A stretch of DNA of 64,000 nucleotides from Paracoccaceae bacterium. GTDB lineage: Bacteria > Pseudomonadota > Alphaproteobacteria > Rhodobacterales > Rhodobacteraceae. The position numbers and the translations under genes were made by a program. Of the stretch, positions 10,211 through 19,285 are shown piece by piece. The notes below the pieces were generated by a model. That model had not been told where the DNA came from. It saw only the letters and a program-made list of their open reading frames with translations, and did no database searches. Positions within the stretch are counted from its first letter, which is position 1; each line of letters begins with the position of its first letter. The stretch covers positions 4,574,136-4,638,135 of the forward strand of contig JAWPMR010000001.1 of NCBI GenBank assembly GCA_033344815.1, written 5' to 3'.

Positions 10211-11313
10211 GCCGGGCGCTCCATGAATCGACTGACCAGTTTAAGCAGCAGGGTGATGAACACCACAATCAACACCAGATAAACCATCGCCAAGAGCGTG
10301 CCGTAGCCCACATTGGAGCGGTCCCTGTATTCGCGGAAAATGAAGCTGGTGACGGAATCCGTGGCACCCCCGGGCCCGCCAGAAGTGACATTGATGATGA
10401 TATCCGCGAGCTTCAGTTTGAAGATGATGCGTATCACGATGGCCGTGACAGATACGGGCAACATCAAGGGGAAAATGACTTCCTTAAAGCTTTGCCAGCC
10501 GGTCGCGCCGTCGACTTTGGACGCTTCGATCACTTCGCGTGGCAGTGCTTGAAGACCCGCCAACAGCATGATCATCATGAAAGGAATAAAGGTCCAGGCG
10601 TCCATCGCCATGATCACAAAGCGCGCCAATTCGGGTGACCCGAAAAAGCTGGGCCTGTCCCATCCCAATTCGCGCGCCAAACGCGCGAGCGGGCCAAAAC
10701 GCGGCTCCATCATGGATTTGCCAACCATCCAACTGACCGCGACCGGGCTGAGCATCAGTGGCAGTAAAAACACGACACGAAAGAACTTGCGCGCGCGGAT
10801 CTGGGCGTTCAGCAGCAGCGCGAGGCCAAAGGCGATCACATATTCGACGCTGATGGCGGCCACGTAATAGACCATGTTTTTCAACGCGTTCCAGTAAAAC
10901 GTGTCATTCCACATCTGCCTCATATTATCCCAGCCATTGGGTTGCGGGCCGTTCAGGGACGCCAGGTTCCAATCGGTGAACGAAATATAGAGCGCAAAGA
11001 GCAGCGGGAAGACTACGAGGCTGATCACAAAGAGCGCGGCGGGTAACACAAAAAGCGTACGTTTGCCTTTTTCACCGTTCACGATGACCTGCGCGGCACA
11101 AAGGGCTGTCGCCCAGAGCAGATAGGCAAAAAGCACGGGCCGCCATGTGTCGAATCCAATCGCCAGACGACCTGTATCATGCGCGAATTGCCCGGCAGCG
11201 AGCAGCAAAAACAGCGCCGCCGACCCCCAGACCATCATTCGACCGATACGCCTGCGGCTGTCTGAAATAGCGTCAAGCGTGACGGTGTGGAGGAGGTCGC
11301 CTTCAGTATTCAT
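10207..11313 (-). CDS. Carbohydrate ABC transporter permease (MalF type), second system
   Basis: Inner-membrane permease of 368 residues, longer than usual because of an N-terminal region with about two extra hydrophobic segments. The EAA loop EVIEASKVDGATGWQSFKEV is intact. It is separated from its binding-protein gene by an oppositely oriented EthD-family gene, so it must have its own promoter in 11314-11467 or depend on readthrough past the terminator at 11801-11829. Confidence 0.9.
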   Translation of the reverse strand: MNTEGDLLHTVTLDAISDSRRRIGRMMVWGSAALFLLLAAGQFAHDTGRLAIGFDTWRPVLFAYLLWATALCAAQVIVNGEKGKRTLFVLPAALFVISLVVFPLLFALYISFTDWNLASLNGPQPNGWDNMRQMWNDTFYWNALKNMVYYVAAISVEYVIAFGLALLLNAQIRARKFFRVVFLLPLMLSPVAVSWMVGKSMMEPRFGPLARLARELGWDRPSFFGSPELARFVIMAMDAWTFIPFMMIMLLAGLQALPREVIEASKVDGATGWQSFKEVIFPLMLPVSVTAIVIRIIFKLKLADIIINVTSGGPGGATDSVTSFIFREYRDRSNVGYGTLLAMVYLVLIVVFITLLLKLVSRFMERPA

Positions 11314-11467
11314 CAGAGGAGGTTAGCGCCCTATGTGTCGACTGTTAACCTTGAAAATCACACTTGGACTTTTTCTTCGCTGGATAGGGCGGACACAGCG
11401 AATTTACTGTACCTGCGGTTGTGTTTTTGACTAGCTTTGCGGACATTCAACACATGAGGAGGACCGG

Positions 11468-11776
11468 ATGAGCGTTTCGCTGCAAGTTATCTACCCTGTC
11501 ACAGAGCAGACGACCTTTGATTTTGACTATTACCTGTCAACCCACATGGACCTCGTTGGTCAATACATGGGGCCACATATTGCAAATACCGTTGTCGTAA
11601 GAGGGCAGGCGGGCCCTGAAGGGAGCCCGGCAGGATACCATGCGATCGCAACGATTTTGTTTAATGATCAGAGCGCTTTTGATGGGGCTATGGCGGTGGC
11701 GGGGCCGGTCGTCGAGGATATCGCAAAATTCTACAATGGCACGCCGCAGATGCTGGTCGGCGAGGTCGTGGGTTGA
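11468..11776 (+). CDS. EthD-family protein
   Basis: A 102-residue protein of the EthD family, small dimeric alpha/beta-barrel proteins. The N-terminal VIYPVTEQTTFDFDYYLSTH with the conserved H-M pair, and the later GYHAIATILFND and IAKFYNGTPQMLVGEV strands are characteristic. ATG start preceded by GAGGAGGA. The biochemical role of most EthD proteins is unknown. The gene lies antisense between the binding-protein and permease genes of a sugar transporter and is flanked downstream by a bidirectional hairpin terminator. Confidence 0.85.
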   Translation: MSVSLQVIYPVTEQTTFDFDYYLSTHMDLVGQYMGPHIANTVVVRGQAGPEGSPAGYHAIATILFNDQSAFDGAMAVAGPVVEDIAKFYNGTPQMLVGEVVG

Positions 11777-11800
11777 TCTCACAGCTGCCTCTAGAAGCAA

Positions 11801-11829
11801 AAAAGGCGCAACGGGTGGCTGCGCCTTTT
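11801..11829. terminator. Bidirectional hairpin terminator
   Basis: Perfect 10-bp inverted repeat AAAAGGCGCA / TGCGCCTTTT with a 9-base loop, A-rich on the left and T-rich on the right, so it can terminate transcription from both sides. It lies between the convergent EthD gene (ends 11776) and the binding-protein gene (ends 11849). Confidence 0.85.
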
Positions 11830-11848
11830 GATCTTTAAATGGGTCGGA

Positions 11849-13507
11849 TTACAGGCCGAGTGAGGCCTTATAAAGCGCGATCTGACTGTCGCGCCCGATC
11901 TGATCGGTGATCTTTTCCCAAGCGGCCGCAATGGCATCTGCGGTTTCCTGAGCCGATCCGTATTGCCCGGCATAGCCTTTGGCCAATTCATCCTCAGCCA
12001 CAGAATAATACTGGAAGATGCCCGGAATGCGCGGTTCAATTGCCGCATTCGGGTGGTTGTAGCTATCCGCGTTGGAACCAAGATAATCCTCAACGAAAGC
12101 ACGGTCGTATCCGGCTTCTTCCCACTCTTCGAACTGGAAGTGCGAATTCCGGTAAGGCTGGAAACCCGACGGATAGGCTGAGGCCCAAAGCGACAGGTCT
12201 TTGCCCCCCAGATGGGCAGCGGCCGACCATGCGGCTTTCTTCTTCTTCTCGTCGCCCTCAACCGTGGCCATGACGTAAACGCCCCAGCCGATATACGCGT
12301 TGTTGGGGGATACGTTGGGCGTATCTTCCCATGCGCCGGATTGTGAATTCCACACCCGCTCGGATCCTGGATTGATGTCAAAACCGACAACGTCGCCCAC
12401 CACGGATGTATCCGATGTCCGGGCGGAGGAACCAACGTCACCCCACCAGTTCAACATACCGCCCGTGCCCGCAAGGAACTGTTGGAACGCGGTGGTGCCG
12501 GGGTCGGCATTGATCTGATCAGCCGGATAGGCGTTTGCCGCGATCAGATCCATGACGTCCTGAATGGCCTGCACAAATGCCGGATTGTTGACCCGAGGTT
12601 TCATCGTCTCAGGATCAAAAAGCCAAGCCGGATCATCCGGGTGTTTGGCATAGGGTGCCGCGCGGTTTTCAAGGAAATAGAAGCCAAAACCGCCCCAGCC
12701 TTTGAGCGGATCAAGATAGCCATGTGCATCCAACCCGGTGAGCGGATCGGTTTTACCCACAAGGAATTTTGACTGCGCGTTGACCGCTTCCCATGTGGTC
12801 GGCTGTTCCCAGGGCGTGGTGTTGCCAGCATCGGCCCAGGCCTGCGCGAACTCTTCGTTTTCGTAATAATCTTTGCGATACGCAAACGTATGGGTGTCAC
12901 CGTCAATGGAGACGCGATAGGTCTTGCCATCCCATGTGCCAACCGGCGCTTTGAGGTAATCCACATAGTCGTCCATGTCGATCTGGTCTTTTACCCAATC
13001 GGGCATTTCCGATGCCATGCCACGGCCCAACACATCGCCTTCAAACGGTGCACCCATTTCAACGATGTCAAAGTCAACGGTGCCGGTGGCGATTGATTGC
13101 TGCAAGCGCGCGTTATAATCGGCCTGTGCGAGGTCGATCCAGTTGATCTTCGCGCCTGTGTAGGCTTCCCATGGCTTCAGGAATCCGCGGAATAGAAAGT
13201 TGTGCAGGTTCTGGTTGTTCAGGCCCATGAAGGTCAGTTCAACGCCTTCAAACTCCCCCTCAGCCACGTTCTCCTTCGTGGCGCCAAGACAAAGTTCGCC
13301 GACTTTTTGCCAATCGCTGTCAGTGGGGGATCCCGCACCCACGCCCGGGATTTTCAGGATTTCAGCACGCACATTGCCGTGTCCATCGGCATAGGCTGCG
13401 GCCTTTGGCATCATGGCGACGGCTCCGACAGCCGCCGTGCCTTTCAACATCTGGCGGCGGTTCATCTTCTGCGCCGCCTTGATATAATTATACAGGTCTA
13501 CTTTCAT
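11849..13507 (-). CDS. ABC transporter substrate-binding protein (carbohydrate, Tat-type signal)
   Basis: Periplasmic binding protein of about 552 residues, larger than classical sugar-binding proteins. The N terminus carries a twin-arginine motif (NRRQMLKG) and a hydrophobic stretch ending in PKAAAYA, so export is probably by Tat in a folded state. Start set to ATG at 13507, 6 bases after GGGAGG; the frame is open for 189 more bases upstream but these overlap the divergent promoter region. Partner permeases are at 9296-11313, ATPase divergent at 13726. Confidence 0.88.
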   Translation of the reverse strand: MKVDLYNYIKAAQKMNRRQMLKGTAAVGAVAMMPKAAAYADGHGNVRAEILKIPGVGAGSPTDSDWQKVGELCLGATKENVAEGEFEGVELTFMGLNNQNLHNFLFRGFLKPWEAYTGAKINWIDLAQADYNARLQQSIATGTVDFDIVEMGAPFEGDVLGRGMASEMPDWVKDQIDMDDYVDYLKAPVGTWDGKTYRVSIDGDTHTFAYRKDYYENEEFAQAWADAGNTTPWEQPTTWEAVNAQSKFLVGKTDPLTGLDAHGYLDPLKGWGGFGFYFLENRAAPYAKHPDDPAWLFDPETMKPRVNNPAFVQAIQDVMDLIAANAYPADQINADPGTTAFQQFLAGTGGMLNWWGDVGSSARTSDTSVVGDVVGFDINPGSERVWNSQSGAWEDTPNVSPNNAYIGWGVYVMATVEGDEKKKKAAWSAAAHLGGKDLSLWASAYPSGFQPYRNSHFQFEEWEEAGYDRAFVEDYLGSNADSYNHPNAAIEPRIPGIFQYYSVAEDELAKGYAGQYGSAQETADAIAAAWEKITDQIGRDSQIALYKASLGL

Positions 13508-13596
13508 TTCCATCCTCCCGAGACGTGGTGATACGTTTGATCCGTGAGGTAATGGCGACGCGCATTGGAGTAGTCTTTTTATAACTTGCTCGCGCC

Positions 13597-13639
13597 GCGT
13601 CATTCCCCCAAGAAACATCACTATGGTCGAGAATGACGC
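13597..13639. promoter_or_regulatory. Inverted repeat in divergent promoter region
   Basis: GCGTCATTC (13597-13605) and GAATGACGC (13631-13639) are perfect 9-bp inverted copies, 25 bases apart, in the divergent region between the binding-protein gene (start 13507) and the ATPase gene (start 13726). This is a candidate operator for a regulator of the whole system; no regulator gene is encoded next to it, so the cognate protein is unknown. Confidence 0.45.
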
Positions 13640-13725
13640 CAAGTCAACAAAAGCTGCCCGACGGGCGTGGACAACGTAAAACCCTTTCTCTAGCATCGAA
13701 ATTCGAAGTCGGGGGAATGCGGCGC

Positions 13726-14775
13726 ATGGCGGGCGTTAAAATACAAGACATCAGAAAATCCTATGGGGCGACTGAGGTCATCCATGGGTTGAACGTCGAT
13801 ATTTCAGATGGGGAATTCGTCGCTTTGGTCGGGCCATCAGGGTGTGGCAAATCCACTTTGTTGCGCATGATTGCAGGCCTTGAACCCATCAATGGCGGCA
13901 CAATTGCGATCGGTGAACGGGTCGTCAATAACCTTCCCCCGGCACAGCGCGACATTGCGATGGTGTTCCAAACCTATGCGCTCTATCCGCATAAATCGGT
14001 CGCTGAAAACATGGGATTTGCCTTGAAGGTCGCCAAGACGGATCGTGGGGAAATCCAGCGCCGCGTCCAGGAGGCGGCTGAAATCCTGAGCCTTACGGAG
14101 TACCTTGACCGCAAGCCGCGGCACTTGTCGGGTGGGCAGCGCCAGAGGGTCGCGATGGGGCGGGCCATTGTAAGGGATCCACAGGTGTTTCTGTTCGACG
14201 AGCCGCTCTCCAACCTTGATGCGAAGCTGCGCATACAGATGCGTACAGAAATCAAAGAACTGCACCAGCGTCTGAAAACCACAACGGTTTTCGTCACCCA
14301 TGATCAGATAGAGGCGATGACGCTGGCAGACCGCATTGTGGTCATGCAGGCCGGCAAGATTGAACAGATCGGCACGCCGCTGGAACTTTATGACAATCCG
14401 GCCAATGAATTTGTAGCGACGTTTATCGGCGCGCCTTCCATGAACCTGCTTGATGCGACTTTTCAAGATGGCGCTGTCACACTAGCCGGGCACAAAGTAC
14501 CGCTAAAGGGTGTCTCTCACGAGGGGGCGATCCGCCTTGGTGTGCGCCCGGAACATCTCAATCTGGTACGGGCCGGGGAGGGGCTGGCGATGGAGGTCAA
14601 AGTGGTGGAACCGACTGGGTCCGAAACGATGGTTTTCCTGCGCTTCAATGGCCAGGACATCACAGCCATGTTTCGAGAGCGCCATGCTTTTAAACCCGGA
14701 GAGACGATCCATCTTGCCCCTGATCCGGTTCACTTGCATTGCTTTGATGCCAAGACCGGTCAGAGGGTCGGTTAA
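13726..14775 (+). CDS. Carbohydrate ABC transporter ATPase (UgpC type), second system
   Basis: A 349-residue ABC ATPase. Walker [10 protein letters not shown], signature [14 protein letters not shown], Walker [13 protein letters not shown] and H-loop THDQIEAMTLADR are intact; a TOBE domain (LGVRPEHLNLV) follows. The start at 13726 (MAGVKIQDI) matches the family N terminus; ATG at 13717 is also possible, and the frame is open to 13633. It heads a rightward operon with SGNH hydrolase, FucU-type mutarotase and ribokinase genes, which suggests a pentose or deoxysugar substrate. Confidence 0.92.
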   Translation: MAGVKIQDIRKSYGATEVIHGLNVDISDGEFVALVGPSGCGKSTLLRMIAGLEPINGGTIAIGERVVNNLPPAQRDIAMVFQTYALYPHKSVAENMGFALKVAKTDRGEIQRRVQEAAEILSLTEYLDRKPRHLSGGQRQRVAMGRAIVRDPQVFLFDEPLSNLDAKLRIQMRTEIKELHQRLKTTTVFVTHDQIEAMTLADRIVVMQAGKIEQIGTPLELYDNPANEFVATFIGAPSMNLLDATFQDGAVTLAGHKVPLKGVSHEGAIRLGVRPEHLNLVRAGEGLAMEVKVVEPTGSETMVFLRFNGQDITAMFRERHAFKPGETIHLAPDPVHLHCFDAKTGQRVG

Positions 14776-14780
14776 CCTGC

Positions 14781-15431
14781 ATGACCGCGCGCGCAATCCT
14801 TTGTTTTGGCGACAGCAACACGCACGGAACGCGCGCCATGACCAGCAGTTTCGACAGACGACGCCTTGAACCCACAGCGCGCTGGACATCAATCATGGGA
14901 AAAGCGCTTGGCCCGGACTTTGATGTGATTGCAGAAGGTCATCCCGGGCGGACGACGGTTTTTGACGACCCGATCGAAGGAACACATAAAAACGCGCGCC
15001 GCGCCTTGCAAGCCATTCTGGAGAGCCATCGCCCGATTGATCTGGTGATCATGATGCTGGGCACGAATGATCTCAAAGCGCGGTTCAATGTTTCCGCGCA
15101 TGATATCTCTCTTGGGGTGCAACGTCTGATCATGGAAATCCACGGCAATGACAGCGGGCCGGAGGGGACTGCCCCGGCCGTGTTGCTTGCGGCACCCGTG
15201 CCGGTGATCGAAACCGGTGTGTTTGCGGACACCTTCGCCGGGGCGGCAGAGAAATCCCGCGCCTTACCTGCGTTGCTGGAACAGATCGCCGCACGTCAGG
15301 ACGTTGCATTCGCGGACATGGGCCAACATGCGACGGTGGACCCGGTCGACGGCATTCATCTGGATGCCACGGCGCATGCCGCGATTGGCGGCGTGATGGC
15401 CAAATCTGTGTTAGCGTTTTTCAAGGAATGA
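14781..15431 (+). CDS. SGNH/GDSL-type hydrolase
   Basis: A 216-residue cytoplasmic esterase-type enzyme without signal peptide. Block I is FGDSNTHG with catalytic Ser12, the oxyanion glycine and Asn fall in GHPGRTT and GTND, and block V is DGIHLD with the catalytic His. Such enzymes hydrolyse esters, for example acetyl groups on sugars; the substrate is not evident. It starts 5 bp after the ATPase gene, in a sugar catabolic operon, so deacylation of an imported sugar is a reasonable guess. Confidence 0.85.
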   Translation: MTARAILCFGDSNTHGTRAMTSSFDRRRLEPTARWTSIMGKALGPDFDVIAEGHPGRTTVFDDPIEGTHKNARRALQAILESHRPIDLVIMMLGTNDLKARFNVSAHDISLGVQRLIMEIHGNDSGPEGTAPAVLLAAPVPVIETGVFADTFAGAAEKSRALPALLEQIAARQDVAFADMGQHATVDPVDGIHLDATAHAAIGGVMAKSVLAFFKE

Positions 15432-15447
15432 CAAGGAAGGACACGAG

Positions 15448-15897
15448 ATGCTCAAGGGAATAGACCCGATATTGAATGCGGATGTGCTTTATGCGCTGCG
15501 GGCGATGGGGCATGGCGATGATCTGATCATCGCAGATAGCAACTTTCCCTCTGACAGTGTTGCGCGTGAAACGGTTCTGGGTGAAGTGTTACGCATTGAT
15601 TGTTCCGCGGCCGAGGTCGTGCGTGCGGTTCTGTCTGTCTACCCTCTGGACACTTTCGTTGATGATGCGGCAGCGCGCATGGAAGTGGTCGGTGAGCCGG
15701 ATACAATGATGCCAGTGATGCAGGAAGTTCAGGCGCAGGTGACGGCCGTTGGCGGTCCGACAATGATAAGCATCGAGCGCTTTGATTTCTACGACCGCGC
15801 CAAGCAGGCCTATGCGGTGATCCAGACCGGGGAGCGTCGGTTTTACGGTTGTTTCGCACTGCGCAAAGGCGTGGTCCCCCCAGAAGCTGAGGGCTGA
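15448..15897 (+). CDS. fucU: RbsD/FucU-family sugar mutarotase
   Basis: A 149-residue protein of the RbsD/FucU family, which interconverts sugar anomers. The N terminus MLKGIDPILNADVLYALRAM with the following GHGD (catalytic His) and IADSNFP is much closer to FucU than to RbsD. Preceded by AAGGA. Placed directly before the ribokinase gene with a 3-bp gap, so it likely supplies the anomer needed by the pathway. Confidence 0.85.
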   Translation: MLKGIDPILNADVLYALRAMGHGDDLIIADSNFPSDSVARETVLGEVLRIDCSAAEVVRAVLSVYPLDTFVDDAAARMEVVGEPDTMMPVMQEVQAQVTAVGGPTMISIERFDFYDRAKQAYAVIQTGERRFYGCFALRKGVVPPEAEG

Positions 15898-15900
15898 TAG

Positions 15901-16809
15901 ATGGGAAAGGTAAGCGTTCTGGGCGTTTTTGTGGCCGACACGGCGTATCGTGCAGATCGCATGCCCCGCATGGGGGAAACGATCATGGGCAATACGTTTT
16001 CGCTGGGGCCGGGCGGCAAAGGATCAAATCAGGCCGTCGCCTCCGCGAAGATCGGCGCGGATACGCATATGATCTCCAAATTGGGGCAGGATGACTTTGC
16101 CAAATTGGCGCTGGAAACCTGGGCCAAGGCGGGGGTAATCGCGCATGTGGATCAGATCAGCCAAAGTTATACCGGAGCCGCCTATATTTTCATTGAGGAA
16201 AGCACCGGCGATAATGCGATTATTATCGCACCAGGTGCTGCTGCGCTCATCAGTGTGGCCGATGTGGACGCGAAAGCCGATCTGATCAAGGGTTCGGATG
16301 TGTTCGTCACGCAGTTGGAACAACCGATGGAAGCTGCGGTGCGCGCGCTGGAAATCGCCCATGAAGCCGGGGTCACAACGATTTTGAACCCGGCACCAGC
16401 GGCAACACTACCTGATGGGATGCTCGCCTTATGTGACTATGCGACCCCAAATGAGACGGAATGCGAAGCGCTTACAGGGATTGCAGTGGACAGCGAAGCA
16501 GATGCTCTGCGCGCCGCAGAAGCCTTGTGCGATTTGGGCGTGAAAACCCCCGTCATTACGATGGGCGAGCGGGGTGCCTATTTGCACGGCCACGGTTTGG
16601 TGCCTGCGGTCTCCGCTGGTAAGGTTGTGGAAACAACTGGTGCAGGCGATGCTTTCAACGGAGGCTTTGCCGCTGCTCTGTCAGAGGGGAAAACCGCTTT
16701 GGAAGCGGTCAAATTCGGATGTGCAACGGCAGGTATTTCAGTGACGCGTGCCGGGACCGCCCCTGCCATGCCCAGCCGGGCAGAGGTCGATGCACTGCTG
16801 ACGACTTAG
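15901..16809 (+). CDS. rbsK: Ribokinase (PfkB family)
   Basis: A 302-residue PfkB-family kinase. The N-terminal signature GPGGKGSNQAVASAKIGAD and the C-terminal ETTGAGDAFNGGFAAAL (anion hole and catalytic Asp in GAGD) are intact, as is NPAPA. Ribokinase phosphorylates ribose at O5; deoxyribose or other pentose kinases share these motifs, so specificity is inferred from overall similarity only. Last gene of the rightward operon that starts with the ABC ATPase. Confidence 0.87.
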   Translation: MGKVSVLGVFVADTAYRADRMPRMGETIMGNTFSLGPGGKGSNQAVASAKIGADTHMISKLGQDDFAKLALETWAKAGVIAHVDQISQSYTGAAYIFIEESTGDNAIIIAPGAAALISVADVDAKADLIKGSDVFVTQLEQPMEAAVRALEIAHEAGVTTILNPAPAATLPDGMLALCDYATPNETECEALTGIAVDSEADALRAAEALCDLGVKTPVITMGERGAYLHGHGLVPAVSAGKVVETTGAGDAFNGGFAAALSEGKTALEAVKFGCATAGISVTRAGTAPAMPSRAEVDALLTT

Positions 16810-17533
16810 GACAGTTTGATCGTAGCTTTGTCAAGCAAGCGGTGCGTCAACTGGTGATGTTTTGATGAGTGGTGATCTTTGCCTCAACGGCCTTCCGTCG
16901 CTGCCAATACCTGATGGAACCTGCATGGCCGCGGACAAATCGATCTCACCAGTACGTTCTTTGGAGTTGCGACTGCCGCTTCGACAGGAGGTGTCAGAAC
17001 GAAACAATAACAGTTGCATTTGATCCGCGGTCATTCACGCCCTCAGATGCGATGGTGTCGCATCTGAGGAAGCTGTATTCGTGCGCAGGCGCGATGAACC
17101 GAATGAGCAGAAAATCGGTTGGCATTCTCACCTTTTTGGCACACAGTGCTCAGTCTACCCCGCCTCCCGTAACCTGTCGTCAAACAAGGCGTTTGCAAGG
17201 GTTACCATGATGATATCTCGAGGTTCTTCGAGGCCGTGAGTTTTGACATCAGCTGTGTTCCGCAGTTCCCTGTTGGGGAAAGGTTCCGAGCCAAATAGAG
17301 TTTGCGCATGCCATATCTGAAGCCGTGCCTCTTGGCTCGATGAATGCGGATAGCGCGCGCCGGCATATATCCATTACATTGAAATCAAGAGCGATCTTGC
17401 ACTTTTTTATGTTCACGCGACCCGCGTTTTAGAATACTTGAGCCGTTCGTCTTATCTGCGTAAAACGTTTGAGCGGTGCTGCCACTTCTGGCACTGCCAA
17501 GGAGCAACCTCAATTTCCTGGAAGGGCCTCGAT
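16810..17533. other. Intergenic region with a perfect hairpin, no supported gene
   Basis: About 720 bp after the ribokinase gene with only short open frames that show no family features. Near its middle is a 12-bp perfect inverted repeat (17041-17069). Just before the lyxose isomerase gene, AAAACGTTT around 17462-17470 has the CG-centred core of a LacI-type site, but only weakly. Composition is somewhat more A+T rich than the neighbouring genes. Confidence 0.5.
17041..17069. repeat. 12-bp perfect inverted repeat (stem-loop)
   Basis: CCTCAGATGCGA (17041-17052) and TCGCATCTGAGG (17058-17069) are exact inverted copies with the 5-base loop TGGTG. There is no T-tract on either side, so it is not a typical intrinsic terminator; an RNA hairpin, a DNA-binding site or a mobile-element relic are possible. 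Confidence 0.7.
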
Positions 17534-18199
17534 ATGAACCGGTCGGACGTCAATGAGATCCTCAAAGCGGGTGATGCTTTTATCCGTGGCTTTGGCCATA
17601 TCCTGCCGCCTTTTGCCTATTGGACGCCCGAAAAAATGCGCGCTGGAGCTGCCGAAGACATGCGGGCACGTGGATTGGGCTGGGACATCACCGATTACGG
17701 TGAAGGCCGCTTTGATGAGATGGGCCTTTTTCTGTTCACCACGCGCAACGGCAGGGTTGAGGATTTGGATGCGGGGCGCGGTATGCTTTATGCCGAAAAG
17801 ATCATGATCACACGAGAGAAACAACTCTCCCCGATGCATCGACATAACATAAAGGCCGAGGACATCATCAATCGCGGTGGCGGTGATCTGATCATTGAAC
17901 TGTTTGCGCCAAAACTGGACGGCACCATTGATCCGGATGCCAAGGTCACAGTGCCCTGTGATGGCATAGAGCGCACTTTTGAGGCTGGCGCGCATCTGAA
18001 GCTGGCACCGGGTGAAAGCGTTACGCTGATGCCGGGTATCTGGCATGCGTTTTGGGCGGAAAAAGGCGACTGTCTGATTGGCGAGGTTTCCACGGTAAAC
18101 GACGATCGCACCGACAATGTCTTTTCCATGCCCATTGGGCGGTTTTCCGACATTACCGAGGATGAAGCGCCGGTGCATTTGCTGGTGTCGGACTACTAA
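17534..18199 (+). CDS. D-lyxose ketol-isomerase-like cupin
   Basis: A 221-residue cupin of the D-lyxose isomerase family, which interconverts D-lyxose and D-xylulose (or D-mannose and fructose) with a metal ion. The metal ligands are visible in SPMHRHNIKAEDIINRGGGD (two His and a Glu) and in MPGIWHAFWAEKGD (third His). Start set at ATG 17534, with GGAAGG just upstream; the frame is open to 17438 without a better site. Alone on its strand after the pentose operon, and convergent with modC (7 bp gap). It may link the imported sugar to xylulose metabolism. Confidence 0.85.
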   Translation: MNRSDVNEILKAGDAFIRGFGHILPPFAYWTPEKMRAGAAEDMRARGLGWDITDYGEGRFDEMGLFLFTTRNGRVEDLDAGRGMLYAEKIMITREKQLSPMHRHNIKAEDIINRGGGDLIIELFAPKLDGTIDPDAKVTVPCDGIERTFEAGAHLKLAPGESVTLMPGIWHAFWAEKGDCLIGEVSTVNDDRTDNVFSMPIGRFSDITEDEAPVHLLVSDY

Positions 18200-18205
18200 A
18201 CCGTT

Positions 18206-19285
18206 TTATCCCACGGCATTGCGGGCGACGGAAACGGCCTTGAGAACGGCAAAGATCTTGCGCCCGGGTTGTAAATCGAGCGCTGCGGCGGAGCGACGCG
18301 TGACTCGGGCCAGGATCAAGGCGTTCCCAAAAGACACCTGCACCATGGCACCTGGACCCGCTCCTATTCGCACCTCGCGCACGGTTACATCCAGCACATT
18401 AAGCGCCGATATGCCCTCTGGGCGCTGCGTGGCCAGCATCACATCCTGCGCTTCGATCCAGATGCGCAAGGGCGTGCCGAGGGGATGATTGACGCGTGGC
18501 AGGAGCAGCGTACTTCCTTCGGCATCCAATGTGGTCAGGCCGTCGGAATGATGCTCTCTGACGCGTGCCTCAACCATCGCCCCGGCCGAACGCACGCCGA
18601 TTGGCGTCACGGCGGGATCACTCAGCACATCCGCTGCCGGGCCTTGGCGCGTCACACGTCCAGCATCCAGCGCCACAACGCTTGTGGCAATGCGTGCAAC
18701 TTCTGAGGCGGCATGGCTGACGTAGAGGATCGGCACCGACACCTCATCACGGATCCGTTCGAAATAGGGCAGGATCTCGGCTTTGCGCTGTTCATCAAGG
18801 GCGGCAAGAGGCTCATCCGCCAGGATAATTTTCGGGCAGGCCAAGAGCGCGCGGCCAATCGCAACACGCTGCTTTTCACCGCCAGACAGAGCAGTAGGAC
18901 TGCGCGTCAGTAAAGGCCCAATGCCCAGCATCTCAACGATCTTGCCGAAGTCCTCGCGCCGTTCGGATTTCGGCGCAAACCAGCGCCCATATTTCAGGTT
19001 CTGCTGAACCGTAAGGTGGGGGAACAGCCGCGCATCCTGAAAGATATAGCCAAGCCTGCGCTTATGGGGCGGCGTCCAATGGCCCTGATCGGTGTCAAAA
19101 AGAACCCAATCCTCTGCCGTAACACGCCCCTGATCCGGTTTTATAAGACCGGCAACGGCGTTGATAATCGTGGTTTTGCCCGCCCCGGAACGTCCAAAAA
19201 GAACGGTGATACCAGCCGGGGCCTCAAAATCCACGGCCATGGAAAATCCATCAAATTTATGACGCAGCGACACGGCGAGGCTCAT
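18206..19285 (-). CDS. modC: Molybdate ABC transporter ATPase ModC
   Basis: A 359-residue ATPase of the molybdate importer. Walker A GRSGAGKTT, signature [16 protein letters not shown] and Walker B IILADEPLAALD are intact, and a C-terminal MOP-like oxyanion-binding region (LNVLDVTVREVRIG, ARVTRRSAAAL) marks it as ModC. Start is ATG at 19285, overlapping the modB stop by 4 bp; the frame remains open further upstream inside modB, but that part reads as a shadow of modB. Confidence 0.93.
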   Translation of the reverse strand: MSLAVSLRHKFDGFSMAVDFEAPAGITVLFGRSGAGKTTIINAVAGLIKPDQGRVTAEDWVLFDTDQGHWTPPHKRRLGYIFQDARLFPHLTVQQNLKYGRWFAPKSERREDFGKIVEMLGIGPLLTRSPTALSGGEKQRVAIGRALLACPKIILADEPLAALDEQRKAEILPYFERIRDEVSVPILYVSHAASEVARIATSVVALDAGRVTRQGPAADVLSDPAVTPIGVRSAGAMVEARVREHHSDGLTTLDAEGSTLLLPRVNHPLGTPLRIWIEAQDVMLATQRPEGISALNVLDVTVREVRIGAGPGAMVQVSFGNALILARVTRRSAAALDLQPGRKIFAVLKAVSVARNAVG

